16,657 bases of DNA from Bacteroidales bacterium (GCA_027073875.1 JALTEO010000387.1:1-16657); one strand, 5' to 3'; numbered from the stretch's first letter, positions 1 through 7,621 are shown. Translations and numbers: made by a program. The notes: generated by a model not told the origin, from the letters alone.

Positions 1-227
1 ATTTATCTATAATGATTGGCACAAAAATAAAAATAGAATAAAGAAATTTATATGTTGAAAAACAATTTTATGTTATTTATTTAATGAATATTGACATATC
101 TCAATTTAATAATTGATTTTTTCTATTGAAAACTTTTTACGGATTAAGGAATATGATCAAAATTTTTAATGCAGTTATCGGCAAAAAGAACAATGTTTGG
201 TATGGCAATAATATATTTGATATAACA
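1..227. other. AT-rich left edge, no supported gene
   Basis: This stretch lies downstream of the hemW stop codon. It is very AT-rich, and I see no convincing coding region, RNA gene or clear terminator hairpin. A short plus-strand frame starting near 152 runs into the antisense strand of hemW and has no family features. Confidence 0.5.
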
Positions 228-1364
228 CTAATCTTCTATCTCGACAAATTCTTGCATTATACTGTCGGAAACAAAAAAACCTTCTTCGGTTAATCTAAAC
301 CGGTTGCCATCAAACGAACAAAGAACCGTAGAATTTTTATATCGGTTAATCTTTTCCTTTGTTTTATTAAAAAAAACCGGAAAGTCAGTTTGAATTTGAT
401 TAAGATTTATGCCTGTTTCCGTTCTTAATCTTGTCAAAATGTAATCGTTAAATTTATCTGTCTCGGTCAAAATTTCTTTTTCGTGTGGTGGCAATTTCCC
501 ATCATTTAAATCTGAAAGGTAATGTTGTAAATTCGGTTTGTTCCAACTTCTGATATTCCCGTCATAAGAGTGAGCGGCAGGTCCCAGTCCCAAATAATGT
601 GTATCGTTCCAATAGTTTGTGTTATGGATTGAGAAATTTCCCGGACGGCAAAAATTAGATATCTCGTAATGCAAATAATTATTCTCACGCATTATTTGGC
701 AGAGTAGATTATATTGAGCAATACTTTCGGATTCCGTTATAGGCGAAATAATACCTTTTTTTAAACGATGCCCGAATACCGTATTTTTTTCGTAGGTTAA
801 ATGATAAGCCGACAGATGAGGAATATTTAATTTTAAAAACTGTCTTAAACTATGTTTCCAATCATCAAGAGATGAATTTGGCAAACCGTAAATTAAGTCA
901 ACCGACAAATTCTGTAAGCCAACGGATTTTAATCTCTCAATTCGTTCTATTGCCCGTTCGGCATCGTGGCGTCTGTTTAGTTGTTGTAAATTACTGTCGT
1001 TAAAAGATTGGATACCAACACTAACTCTATTAATGGCTGTAGTTGACAAATTTTTTATATATTCATCAGTTAAATCTTCGGGATTGGCTTCTAATGTTAT
1101 CTCTGCATTTGTATCAACTTGGAAAGATGATTGTATTTTATCAATAATTGTTTGAATTTCTCCGGCTGACAATAAGGAAGGTGTCCCACCACCAAAATAA
1201 ACTGTCGTAATGCTTTGCTTTTTCAGGAAATCTTTTTTTAAATTGAGTTCAACAAGTAAAGCATTTAGAAATTCTTTTTTGTGCGAGAGTTTCACAGAAC
1301 TGTAGAAATCGCAATAGTAACATTTCGATTGACAAAACGGAATATGGATATAAATACCTGCCAT
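228..1364 (-). CDS. hemW: Radical SAM heme chaperone HemW
   Basis: A 378-residue cytoplasmic radical-SAM protein. The [4Fe-4S]/SAM cluster motif is C11-x3-C15-x2-C18, followed by D-F. The fourth cysteine of true coproporphyrinogen dehydrogenase HemN (CxxxCxxCxC) is absent, which points to HemW. A GGGTP SAM-binding motif lies at about residues 58-62, and the HNxxYW signature typical of HemW is at 247-252. In characterised bacteria HemW binds heme and delivers it to membrane respiratory proteins rather than oxidising coproporphyrinogen. Length is normal for the family. The ATG begins MAGIYIHIPF, the standard N-terminus. It lies only 8 nt after a terminator-like hairpin, so its own promoter is not obvious. 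Many databases label it 'coproporphyrinogen III oxidase'. The family call is firm; substrate specificity rests on homology. Confidence 0.95.
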   Translation of the reverse strand: MAGIYIHIPFCQSKCYYCDFYSSVKLSHKKEFLNALLVELNLKKDFLKKQSITTVYFGGGTPSLLSAGEIQTIIDKIQSSFQVDTNAEITLEANPEDLTDEYIKNLSTTAINRVSVGIQSFNDSNLQQLNRRHDAERAIERIERLKSVGLQNLSVDLIYGLPNSSLDDWKHSLRQFLKLNIPHLSAYHLTYEKNTVFGHRLKKGIISPITESESIAQYNLLCQIMRENNYLHYEISNFCRPGNFSIHNTNYWNDTHYLGLGPAAHSYDGNIRSWNKPNLQHYLSDLNDGKLPPHEKEILTETDKFNDYILTRLRTETGINLNQIQTDFPVFFNKTKEKINRYKNSTVLCSFDGNRFRLTEEGFFVSDSIMQEFVEIED

Positions 1365-1367
1365 GTA

Positions 1368-1398
1368 TAAAAAAAGGGTGCCACAACGGACACCCTTT
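1368..1398 (-). terminator. Rho-independent terminator of the T9SS protein gene, abutting hemW
   Basis: On the minus strand AAAGGGTG (1398-1391) pairs with CACCCTTT (1380-1373), with a 10-nt loop and a run of T after the stem. It sits 22 nt beyond the stop of the secreted-protein gene and ends just before the hemW ATG. Confidence 0.75.
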
Positions 1399-1420
1399 AA
1401 TGTAATATTTAAAAATTTAT

Positions 1421-3388
1421 TTATTTAATAATATTAATTTTCTTTGTCGTAGTTTGTTTGTCATTTACCACCTTAACAATGTATGTTCCTGCAGCTAAAT
1501 CGGCAGTATTCAGTGTATTGAATTTATTAGCATCTGTAACAGTCATTACGCTTTGACCCATCAAATTGTAAACTGAAATAGTAGCACCTTCTGCGTTGTT
1601 AACATGGAGTTGTGTGCTGGCAGGATTTGGATAAATTGAAACGATTGGGTTTGTAGAATTACTTTCAATACCCACACCACGAGGAAGTACATTAACTCTA
1701 ATCATAGGTGCTTTAGAATAGTTGGAGAAAGGAACATCTGTTGCAGATCCATCACCAAGTGCCCAGAAAGTAGCATAATTTTGTTGGAATGTTTTAGCAT
1801 CTTCACCAACATAAAAATCACCACCATTGTAACCAACAACATCTATATATCCAATATAAGTACCCGGTGCTAGTTTTTCTGAAAAACCATCATGTTGGAA
1901 TAATAATGTAACCCATGTTCCCGTATCAGCCGGTACAACATCATAAGTTGGCGTTTCAATGATACTAACAAAAGCAGAAGAAGATGCATCCCACATTTTT
2001 ATTTCACCTTTTACCGTTGCTCCAATAGAAGTATCTCTGAATGTTCTGGGATCAAGATAAAATGAAATAGAATTAACTATATTGTTAAGATTTGTTGAAT
2101 TAGGATCGTTATTAATATCAAAAGAAATACCAATGGCATCACCATCAGTTCCACCACCAACCCAGTTTTTCACGCTTACAGAACCGGTATATGCGCCACC
2201 ATCTCTGGCATAAACGCTATCAGTAACTTCAAAAGATCTTGTTACTGTATTATTTACAGGATATTGATCGGTGCTGTCAGAAGAAACTGTGAATGTTTCC
2301 TCATAATTTCCTAAACTATTAGCATATAGAGGATTTATAGTATCTGTTTCATCATAACCTGCTTTTAAAGCACTGTCAGCGAGAAATTCAAAGCTGCTAA
2401 GAACATCGGAAGTTTCTGAATAATATGCGTTACCATCAAGTGAAATATTAACAGACATCGAAACATTAGTAGCTGCATTCGATCCATTATTATAAATTTC
2501 CCCACGGAAGAAAATAGGTTGATCTTTAGACTGTAGTAGAGGAACCATAGGATAGCGACCATTATCATTTGAGAAGAAATAATCATAAAGAGTTGTTATT
2601 TTAACATCATTTTTAGGTCCTTCTATAAAATTAACATCATCAAGCATCCAGTAATAATGACTTAAACCGCTTATGTGAAAACGAACAAAAACCTTACTTT
2701 GTCCGGCAGCTTCAGGTGAAATATTTACTTCTACTAAAGTAACCGTATCAGAAGGACAAGAATGATCGTTAACAGCAGCATAAGGGCTGGCTACAGGATA
2801 TTGAGACCAGTTAGTACCATCGTTACTAACTTCAACATATAGGTCAGCATTACTATATGTACAGCAAAGACGAAATCTTTCCTGAAATTGTAAGATAACA
2901 TTTGTATATCCGGAAAAATCCAGTGTATCTGTTTGAATATAAGAGTCGTGAGTGGTATAATTATCAACCATTTCTCCTGTATTATGATCTGTATTGTAAT
3001 AATCTGCAGGGAACATTAAGAATCCATTAGAAGAAGTTGTGGAATGTAAAGGAGGAAGTGGGTCATCCCAATTTGGACTTCCGGTATATCTACCTGTAGG
3101 ACCAACATCTGACCAAATAAAGACAAAGTCATTTCCTGTATTATCAGTAGTTGTCCAACCGGCCGGAATAGAATCACTCATATCATAAGAATAAATGATG
3201 TCTCCGGGAGCACGACTGTTTAATTGTTGCCGGATAGCAGCAGCTCCTGAAAAGAACTTAACATCGTTTTGTTTGTTAAGTTTTGCATTTACATTATTGG
3301 CAAAACGAAACCCAATACTGCTTGCACTTTGGGAAAATCCCACACTTGCCATTAACACTGCGACAAGAAAGAAAGTAATTTTTTTCAT
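1421..3388 (-). CDS. T9SS type A sorting domain-containing secreted protein (cleaved-adhesin-like)
   Basis: A 655-residue secreted protein. I chose the ATG at 3388, not the upstream in-frame ATG at 3421, because it starts directly with a signal peptide (MKKITFFLVAVLMASVGFSQ, cleaved after about residue 20). Residues of about 45-260 resemble the cleaved adhesin/choice-of-anchor beta-sandwich domain (a YDMSDSIPAGW-like start and an end around YWMLDDVNF). A middle part with NNG and N-x-S-rich strands may be a CARDB-like Ig fold. The last ~75 residues are a type A T9SS C-terminal domain: IYPNPA motif, VYNLMGQ, LAAGTYIVKV and a basic end. The protein is thus predicted to cross the outer membrane through PorU/Sov-type machinery and be anchored or released at the surface. 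No catalytic motif is evident; ligand and function are unknown. It is monocistronic, with its own -7 box and terminator. Confidence 0.88.
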   Translation of the reverse strand: MKKITFFLVAVLMASVGFSQSASSIGFRFANNVNAKLNKQNDVKFFSGAAAIRQQLNSRAPGDIIYSYDMSDSIPAGWTTTDNTGNDFVFIWSDVGPTGRYTGSPNWDDPLPPLHSTTSSNGFLMFPADYYNTDHNTGEMVDNYTTHDSYIQTDTLDFSGYTNVILQFQERFRLCCTYSNADLYVEVSNDGTNWSQYPVASPYAAVNDHSCPSDTVTLVEVNISPEAAGQSKVFVRFHISGLSHYYWMLDDVNFIEGPKNDVKITTLYDYFFSNDNGRYPMVPLLQSKDQPIFFRGEIYNNGSNAATNVSMSVNISLDGNAYYSETSDVLSSFEFLADSALKAGYDETDTINPLYANSLGNYEETFTVSSDSTDQYPVNNTVTRSFEVTDSVYARDGGAYTGSVSVKNWVGGGTDGDAIGISFDINNDPNSTNLNNIVNSISFYLDPRTFRDTSIGATVKGEIKMWDASSSAFVSIIETPTYDVVPADTGTWVTLLFQHDGFSEKLAPGTYIGYIDVVGYNGGDFYVGEDAKTFQQNYATFWALGDGSATDVPFSNYSKAPMIRVNVLPRGVGIESNSTNPIVSIYPNPASTQLHVNNAEGATISVYNLMGQSVMTVTDANKFNTLNTADLAAGTYIVKVVNDKQTTTKKINIIK

Positions 3389-3418
3389 AATAATTAAATT
3401 TAAATTCGTTAAACAATG

Positions 3419-3447
3419 CAAATATAAGACTTTTTTGTATATACAAA
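3419..3447 (-). promoter_or_regulatory. Putative Bacteroidota promoter for the T9SS protein gene
   Basis: On the minus strand TATATTTG (3426-3419) matches the phylum's TAnnTTTG -7 box. A TTTG (3447-3444) lies upstream with a 17-nt spacer, slightly shorter than the usual 19-21. The predicted transcript starts about 25 nt before the ATG at 3388, which supports that start. Confidence 0.45.
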
Positions 3448-3536
3448 AATTTTTTTACATTTTTCTCCTATCTTTACAGAAATTTTTCAGGAAGGTACAT
3501 AAAAAACAGATAATATAACACTAATAGATACAGATA

Positions 3537-3902
3537 ATGAGTGAGTCATATAATTTAGGAATAGAAGGCGAAAAAACAGCTGCTCAGTTTCTAGTTGATA
3601 ACAACTATACCATATTAAAAAGGAATTGGCATTACCATCATAAAGAAGTAGATATTATTGCCGAAAAAAATGGGATGTTAATCTTTGTAGAGGTCAAAAC
3701 ACGAAAAACAAATTATTTTGGTGAGCCATTTGAGTCGGTAACACAACAAAAACAAGAGTTTTTAATAGAAGCAGCCAACGGTTATCTTGTAGACAATGAT
3801 TTAGACAAAGAAGTGCGGTTTGATGTTATTTCCATTGTTCTTTCAAACAAAAACTCACCGGAAATCTTTCATATTCCCGATGCTTTTGGACCGGAAATTT
3901 AA
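3537..3902 (+). CDS. YraN/UPF0102 family endonuclease-like protein
   Basis: A 121-residue protein covering the whole UPF0102 (COG0792) domain, typical in length. Near the N-terminus is G9-x-x-G/E-x-x-A, followed by W31 in the usual 'KRNW' position. The PD-(D/E)XK nuclease-like core is KEVDII (E37, D39) and FVEVKTR (E52, K54). The fold relates it to Holliday-junction resolvases and restriction nucleases, but the cellular role of YraN is not well established. A TATCTTTA sequence at 3469-3476 could be a weak -7 box about 60 nt before the ATG. The stop codon overlaps the converging rimM stop by 4 bases, so no intergenic terminator exists between them. The family call is firm; activity is inferred from the motif. 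Confidence 0.92.
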   Translation: MSESYNLGIEGEKTAAQFLVDNNYTILKRNWHYHHKEVDIIAEKNGMLIFVEVKTRKTNYFGEPFESVTQQKQEFLIEAANGYLVDNDLDKEVRFDVISIVLSNKNSPEIFHIPDAFGPEI

Positions 3903-4411
3903 ATGTCAAGAAAACCTTCCGGCAAATTCAATAAAATTTGTTTTTCGGAGGTATTAATTTCTGAAATAAAATCACCATTTAATGGTACTAAGATTTCTTT
4001 TTTACCGGAAATTATCATTAGTGGGTTAGCTTGTCCATCAGAAATTGCAGTAAATTTTCCCAGTTCTTTATTTGTTTTTTTATCAATGACCCAAAAACCA
4101 AAGAAATCTTCTAAAGAGTCCTCCGTATTTTCATCTTCATTGTTTTGATAGGCAAAAACAGATTTCTTCGTCAGGTTTTCAGCTTGATTGAGATTTGTAA
4201 TATGTCTTAACCTGACGATTAACTTTTTCCCCTTAGGTAAAATTGATTCTACAAAAAAAGGAATAAGTTCCTGTTGAACATCAACAAGAATCCATTCCTT
4301 TTGATTAAATGACAGGAAAATATTATCAGGAGAAAATTCAATAGCTCCTTTATTCCCATATGTTTTGGTAAATAAACCTATTTTTTCAACGGATTTTCCG
4401 TTAAATCTCAT
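3899..4411 (-). CDS. rimM: Ribosome maturation factor RimM
   Basis: A 170-residue two-domain protein. The N-terminal RimM beta-barrel has the family start 'glftKtyGnkGai' at residues 12-26, and the C-terminal half is a PRC-barrel-like domain (about 95-170) with FFGFWVIDKK and the LVPLNGDFI segment. RimM binds ribosomal protein uS19 and helps mature the head of the 30S subunit and process 16S rRNA. Its ATG overlaps the rpsP stop in an ATGA arrangement, so the two are translationally coupled. This is the conserved rpsP-rimM pair. The trmD and rplS genes that often follow in other phyla are not here. The gene converges on the yraN-like gene with overlapping stops. Confidence 0.93.
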   Translation of the reverse strand: MRFNGKSVEKIGLFTKTYGNKGAIEFSPDNIFLSFNQKEWILVDVQQELIPFFVESILPKGKKLIVRLRHITNLNQAENLTKKSVFAYQNNEDENTEDSLEDFFGFWVIDKKTNKELGKFTAISDGQANPLMIISGKKEILVPLNGDFISEINTSEKQILLNLPEGFLDI

Positions 4412-5070
4412 GCTTTTGGTTCATCTTCCTTTTTTTCTTCCGCCTTTGGCTCTTCCGGCTTAGCTTCTTTTTCAGCTTTTTCTTCAACAGCCGGTTCATC
4501 GGTCTTTACTTCTGCTTTTGGCTCTTCAACTTTTGCTTCTGTTTCCCCTTGAGCTTCAGCTTCTACAGTTTCAGTTACTTCTTCTTCTGTGGCTTCTTTT
4601 TCTGCCTCTGCTTTGGCTGCAAATTTCTTGGCAAGCATTTCGGCTTTTTCTTCTTTTACTTTGATCTCAGCTTCAAGTCTGTTCTTTTTCAATGCTTCAG
4701 AATCACTAATAAGTTTATCTCTTTTTGCCTGAATTTTTGCTTCTTTTTCCTGCAACCATTTTTGGAATCTTTCTTCGGCAACTTTCTCATCAAAAGCTCC
4801 TTTTTTTACGCCTTCCAGAAGATGTTTTTTGTAGAGAACACCTTTGTAAGACAAAATAGCACGAACTGTTTCGGTAGGTTGTGCACCTTTGAATAGCCAG
4901 TCTAATGATTTGTCAAAGTCAATTTCAATGTATGCAGGGTCAGTGTTAGGATTATAAACTCCTATTTGCTCGATATATTTACCATCGCGTGGTGCCCTGC
5001 TGTCGGCGGCTACTATATGATAGTATGCATGCCGTTTTCTACCATGTCGAGCTAATCTAAGTTTTAGCAT
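4408..5070 (-). CDS. rpsP: 30S ribosomal protein S16 (bS16) with long acidic/basic C-terminal extension
   Basis: A 220-residue protein. Residues 1-~85 are a complete bS16: MLKLRLARHGRKRHAYYHIV, the SRAPRDGKYIEQIGVYNP segment and the DWLFKGAQPTETVR segment. bS16 is an early 30S assembly protein that contacts 16S rRNA in the body of the subunit. The remaining ~135 residues are low-complexity and rich in K, E and A, probably a long charged helix or coiled coil ending in repeated 'EEPKAE'-like units. C-terminal extensions of S16 are known in Bacteroidota, and this one is well over the length of the core. The gene is first in the operon with rimM, which it overlaps by 4 bp. A TATTTTTG box lies about 30 nt upstream of the ATG. 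Confidence 0.96.
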   Translation of the reverse strand: MLKLRLARHGRKRHAYYHIVAADSRAPRDGKYIEQIGVYNPNTDPAYIEIDFDKSLDWLFKGAQPTETVRAILSYKGVLYKKHLLEGVKKGAFDEKVAEERFQKWLQEKEAKIQAKRDKLISDSEALKKNRLEAEIKVKEEKAEMLAKKFAAKAEAEKEATEEEVTETVEAEAQGETEAKVEEPKAEVKTDEPAVEEKAEKEAKPEEPKAEEKKEDEPKA

Positions 5071-5100
5071 AATTTATTAAGTTTTAAAAATTTAGAAGTG

Positions 5101-5108
5101 CAAAAATA
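5101..5108 (-). promoter_or_regulatory. Putative -7 box for rpsP-rimM
   Basis: On the minus strand TATTTTTG matches TAnnTTTG and lies about 30 nt upstream of the rpsP ATG. A TTTG-like -33 exists only at a short 15-nt spacing, so only the -7 element is well supported. Confidence 0.4.
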
Positions 5109-5332
5109 ATAAAATTTATAATACAAAAAATTTTTTTAGAAAAAACCTGAATTCGATATAATAAATGAATCACAGAAAACAAATAGGGATTAATACCGAT
5201 TACACTTTCAAGATAGTTCAAAAAATAGCTTTAGCCAAAATATTTAAGTCAGTAATAAACTAAACACTACATTAAAAAGCTAATCTGCTAATTATTAACA
5301 TCTTGTCATTTTAGTTATATAGTAGGTTAAAA

Positions 5333-5404
5333 TACCCCCGACAGGAATCGAACCTGTATCTATGGTTTAGGAAACCACTATTCTATCCGTTGAACTACAG
5401 GGGC
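5333..5404 (-). tRNA. tRNA-Arg (anticodon CCU)
   Basis: The minus strand folds as a 72-nt cloverleaf. The acceptor arm is GCCCCTG (5404-5398) with CGGGGGT (5340-5334, one terminal G-U and one T-G wobble) and discriminator A (5333). The D-stem is GTTC/GAAT. The anticodon stem is GTGGT/ACCAT around the loop TTCCTAA, which gives anticodon CCT and decodes AGG. The T-arm is ACAGG-TTCGATT-CCTGT. CCA is not encoded. A TAATTTTG box lies 14 nt upstream. No integrase or att duplication is evident beside it. Confidence 0.95.
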
Positions 5405-5417
5405 AAAATTCAGAGGG

Positions 5418-5425
5418 CAAAATTA
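5418..5425 (-). promoter_or_regulatory. Putative -7 box for tRNA-Arg
   Basis: On the minus strand TAATTTTG matches TAnnTTTG, 14 nt before the first tRNA base. The -33 element is not clear. Confidence 0.35.
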
Positions 5426-5551
5426 AACAAATTTTAGAAGTGAAATTCTTTTTTTATCTATGGTTGTTATTTTTGTGTAGTCCTTTCTTGAGAAACCTTT
5501 GCAAAACCAAAGAAAGTTGTCATCCTATGGTTTGTAAATCAAAAAGAAACT

Positions 5552-5680
5552 GTCATTCCGAACTTGCCTGTCCTCGAAATGTTTTCGGGAGTTCGGAATT
5601 TGCTTATTAAAAAGATGCTGTCCAAAGCTCCGAAGGAATCCCTTTGGGAGACTCCTTCGGAGAAACAAGTTCAGGATGAC
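5552..5680. repeat. Intergenic REP-like element, 129 bp, imperfect terminal inverted repeats
   Basis: It begins GTCATTCCGAACTTG and ends CAAGTTCAGGATGAC. These are inverted with 13 of 15 positions matching. The left half matches the core of the cassette-boundary repeats (14681-14731 and 16287-16337, inverted). The right half matches 6541-6601, including a 'ccctttgggagactcctt' core. No ORF inside shows family features. Confidence 0.75.
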
Positions 5681-5690
5681 GCTTTTCTTT

Positions 5691-5722
5691 TCGTAAAAGA
5701 TTCTGTGAATTTTTGGGGTTAA
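5691..5722. repeat. 32-bp dispersed repeat, copy 1
   Basis: It is identical in 31 of 32 positions to 12665-12696 (one A/G difference) and contains TTCTGTGAATTTTTGGGG. Both copies sit directly beside a REP-like element. Confidence 0.75.
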
Positions 5723-5829
5723 CATGATACATATCAAGCCATCATAGAATTAAATTTAACTTAATTCAAGTTTTAAGCAACCTTTTTCTTTTTCTCCCGT
5801 TAATTAGGCAAAATTAATACCTATTTGAT

Positions 5830-6435
5830 TTGAAATATCGTTTTTTTACAGTCATCATTTTAGTTTTTCAATCGTGGCTACTTATGGCACAAGAGGAACA
5901 ACAAGTAGTTAATAAAGATTCTTCGGACATCAATATTTTTCTATCTGCCGGGTTTGATTACGGAACAGCATATCATCATACAGCATACTCTTTAAATATT
6001 AGCGGAGGTTTCGATTACCGGAATATTTATTTTGGCGGTTTTGGATCTAGCATCATTAACGACATTGAAGTTAATCAAGATTCCTTGTATAAAGATATGC
6101 AAATAGATTTTGGTTACGGTGGATTTATTCTCGGTTACAATTTTTTTGCACAAAAGAAAATTCACTTTTTTATAGCCACACAATTTGGTTGGGGAGTAGT
6201 TTCTCTTTCACAAAAGAAAATTGCCAATAAGGTGGAATATATGGAACGAGTCTATTACGATAATGTATTTTTGTTGAAACCGACAGCGATGGTAGAATTT
6301 GCACTAACTGAACATTTCTCAATCAATGTAGGTATAAATTATTCGTGTATGACAGGATTAACATCCCTTAAAGGATTCTCAAACAATGATTTTAATGAGA
6401 TTGGCTATAGTTTCTCGTTAAAATACCATTGGTAA
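5830..6435 (+). CDS. Putative outer-membrane beta-barrel protein
   Basis: A 201-residue protein starting at a TTG codon. That start gives a signal peptide (MKYRFFTVIILVFQSWLLMAQ, cleavage after about residue 20). The mature part alternates short hydrophobic/aromatic strands, such as FSAGFDYGTAYHH-like, GGFILGYNFFA, FSINVGINYS and YSFSLKYHW, and ends in an aromatic residue, as outer-membrane barrels do. The size would suit an 8-stranded barrel of the OmpA/OprF-like 'outer membrane beta-barrel domain' type, but I do not recognise a specific family. It is a single gene with a good terminator 15 nt past the stop. I could not find a clear TAnnTTTG box upstream. Localisation is inferred; function is unknown. 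Confidence 0.7.
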   Translation: MKYRFFTVIILVFQSWLLMAQEEQQVVNKDSSDINIFLSAGFDYGTAYHHTAYSLNISGGFDYRNIYFGGFGSSIINDIEVNQDSLYKDMQIDFGYGGFILGYNFFAQKKIHFFIATQFGWGVVSLSQKKIANKVEYMERVYYDNVFLLKPTAMVEFALTEHFSINVGINYSCMTGLTSLKGFSNNDFNEIGYSFSLKYHW

Positions 6436-6449
6436 AATATTCAACATTT

Positions 6450-6486
6450 TGGCTCATTAATTCGTGTTCGTGAGCCATATTTTTTT
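6450..6486 (+). terminator. Rho-independent terminator after the beta-barrel gene
   Basis: TGGCTCA (6450-6456) pairs perfectly with TGAGCCA (6471-6477) across a 14-nt loop, followed by TATTTTTTT. It is 15 nt downstream of the stop codon at 6435. Confidence 0.8.
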
Positions 6487-6504
6487 ACCCTCACTCGCTT
6501 TCCC

Positions 6505-6601
6505 GTCATTCCGAACTTGATTCGGAATCTTTTAGATCCTGTCCGAAGCCCCGAAGGGATCCCTTTGGGAGACTCCTTGGGAGAATCAAGTTCAGGATGA
6601 C
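6505..6601. repeat. Intergenic REP-like element, 97 bp
   Basis: It starts GTCATTCCGAACTTG and ends CAAGTTCAGGATGAC, the same imperfect terminal inverted repeats as 5552-5680. The left arm contains a nested CCGAACTTGATTCGG palindrome. It sits between the beta-barrel terminator and the transposase remnant. Confidence 0.75.
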
Positions 6602-6630
6602 ATTCTCTTTTCCATTATACCAAATCTTTT

Positions 6631-7052
6631 TTGGACTCGTATGTTTGCAAAATAAAAAAGATAACAACAACACCCGGTCTAAGTTTTTTGACAGTAGTAA
6701 CGGTTGTAGTAGAGGCACAAGGATTTGATAATTTTACAAGGTTAAAACAATTAAACAGTTATGCCGGATACGATATTCAAATCAAAGAATCAAGCAAGTT
6801 TACAGGAAGAACAAGAATATCAAAAAAGGGAAATAATCATATAAAACGAGCTCTGTATATGCCATCACTTTCAGTAATAAGATACATACATATAAAAGAA
6901 TTTACAATAGACTTTACGAAAAAAAAGGTAATGGATTGATTGCAGGAACAGCTATTCAACGAAAATTATTAGGATTGATTTATACACTATGGAAAAATGA
7001 CACGGAATTTATTGATAATTATCGGGAAAAAGTAATAACAGAAGAAATTTAG
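6631..7052 (+). pseudogene. IS110-family transposase, 3' remnant (frameshifted)
   Basis: Only the C-terminal IS116/IS110/IS902 (Tnp_20) domain remains. In the first frame, up to about 6903, there is TTPGLSFLTVV, then LNSYAGYDIQIKESSKFTG, RISKKGNNHIKRAL and SVIRY. These are the helix-hairpin-helix-like PG motif and the conserved serine region of the family. The protein then continues in another frame as YNRLYEKKGNGLIAG through IYTLWKNDTEF to a TAG at 7050-7052. Adding one T near 6901-6904 (GAATTTAC to GAATTTTAC) restores one frame reading HIKEFYNRLYEKKG, so a single-base deletion explains the break. The N-terminal DEDD (RuvC-like) catalytic half is missing altogether, and no true start codon is present. 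Dead element; confident on family, approximate on the left edge. Confidence 0.85.
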
Positions 7053-7104
7053 ATAGAAATTAGGTAAAGATGAGCACGAGCTTTCTTTCTGCTTTTTGCG
7101 AAGC

Positions 7105-7136
7105 AAAAAAAGTAGTGAGATCTAAGCTCTCACTAC
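7105..7136 (-). terminator. Rho-independent terminator for gcvH
   Basis: On the minus strand GTAGTGAGA (7136-7128) pairs with TCTCACTAC (7120-7112) around a 7-nt loop, followed by seven T residues. It lies about 85 nt past the gcvH stop. A further perfect 7-bp hairpin (AGTACAA/TTGTACT, 7151-7168) stands between them. Confidence 0.7.
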
Positions 7137-7221
7137 ACAAGATAGACATTAGTACAAAGAATTGTACTATGCCTTCTTTCTGCTTTTTGCAAAAATACAG
7201 AAAATTTCTAAATTTTCAGGG

Positions 7222-7599
7222 TTAAGAAATCAAATCTTTGTATTGGGCAGCATCCAACAAATCGTTAAGTTCTGCCGGATTAGTCATTTTTATTTTAATC
7301 ATCCAACCATCGGTATAAGGATCTGTATTTATTATTTCCGGCTTATCTTCTAATATATCATTTTTTTCAAGGATTTCGCCGCCAACAGGCATAAAAAGGT
7401 CAGATACGGTTTTTACGGCTTCAACAGTTCCGAAACTCTCTTCTTTGTCAATGGTTTCACCAACGGTTTCAATTTCAACATAAACGATGTCGCCCAATTC
7501 TCCTTGTGCAAAATCGGTAATACCAACATAAGCTTCGTTGCCTTCAACACGAATCCATTCGTGGTCTTTAGTAAATTTCAAGTTATCAGGAATATTCAT
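7222..7599 (-). CDS. gcvH: Glycine cleavage system H protein
   Basis: A 125-residue lipoyl-domain protein from the ATG at 7599 (MNIPDNLKFTKDHEW). The longer frame from 7665 would add 22 hydrophobic residues not found in the family, so I reject it. The lipoylation site is K63 in VEAVKTVSD. The family's 'DHEW', 'YVGITDFAQGELGDIVYVE' and C-terminal 'YxDGWMIKI' segments are all present. GcvH carries the methylamine intermediate from the P protein to the T and L proteins during glycine oxidation, and can supply lipoyl groups to other enzymes. The other gcv genes are not adjacent. A TATTTTTG -7 box lies at 7622-7629 (minus), about 25 nt before the ATG, and a good terminator follows. Confidence 0.96.
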   Translation of the reverse strand: MNIPDNLKFTKDHEWIRVEGNEAYVGITDFAQGELGDIVYVEIETVGETIDKEESFGTVEAVKTVSDLFMPVGGEILEKNDILEDKPEIINTDPYTDGWMIKIKMTNPAELNDLLDAAQYKDLIS

Positions 7600-7621
7600 G
7601 ATTTTATATTTAAAATTTTCC

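Larger units (their letters stand above)
5405..5829. other. Intergenic gap holding a REP-like palindrome and a 32-bp dispersed repeat
   Basis: There is no credible gene in these 425 bases. The gap holds the tRNA promoter, the GTCATTCCGAACTTG-ended element at 5552-5680 and a 32-bp repeat at 5691-5722. Open frames across it follow the palindrome and are shadows. Confidence 0.6.

Noticed and set aside
152..289. Short plus-strand frame at the left edge
   Set aside because: More than a third is antisense to hemW, and it has no promoter or recognised motif.
3195..3518. A 107-codon plus-strand frame upstream of the yraN-family gene
   Set aside because: It is antisense to the N-terminal part of the T9SS gene and its promoter, and ends in a Lys/Phe-rich low-complexity stretch.
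4549..4896. A 115-codon plus-strand frame rich in Phe and Cys
   Set aside because: It is the antisense shadow of the Lys/Glu-rich rpsP tail.
5333..5404. tRNA-Arg as the attachment site of an island
   Set aside because: I saw no integrase gene and no second copy of the tRNA 3' end in the window; the accessory region lies more than 7 kb away.
5525..5737. A 70-codon minus-strand frame over the REP-like element
   Set aside because: It follows the palindromic repeat and resembles the equally spurious frame at 6506-6718 over another copy.
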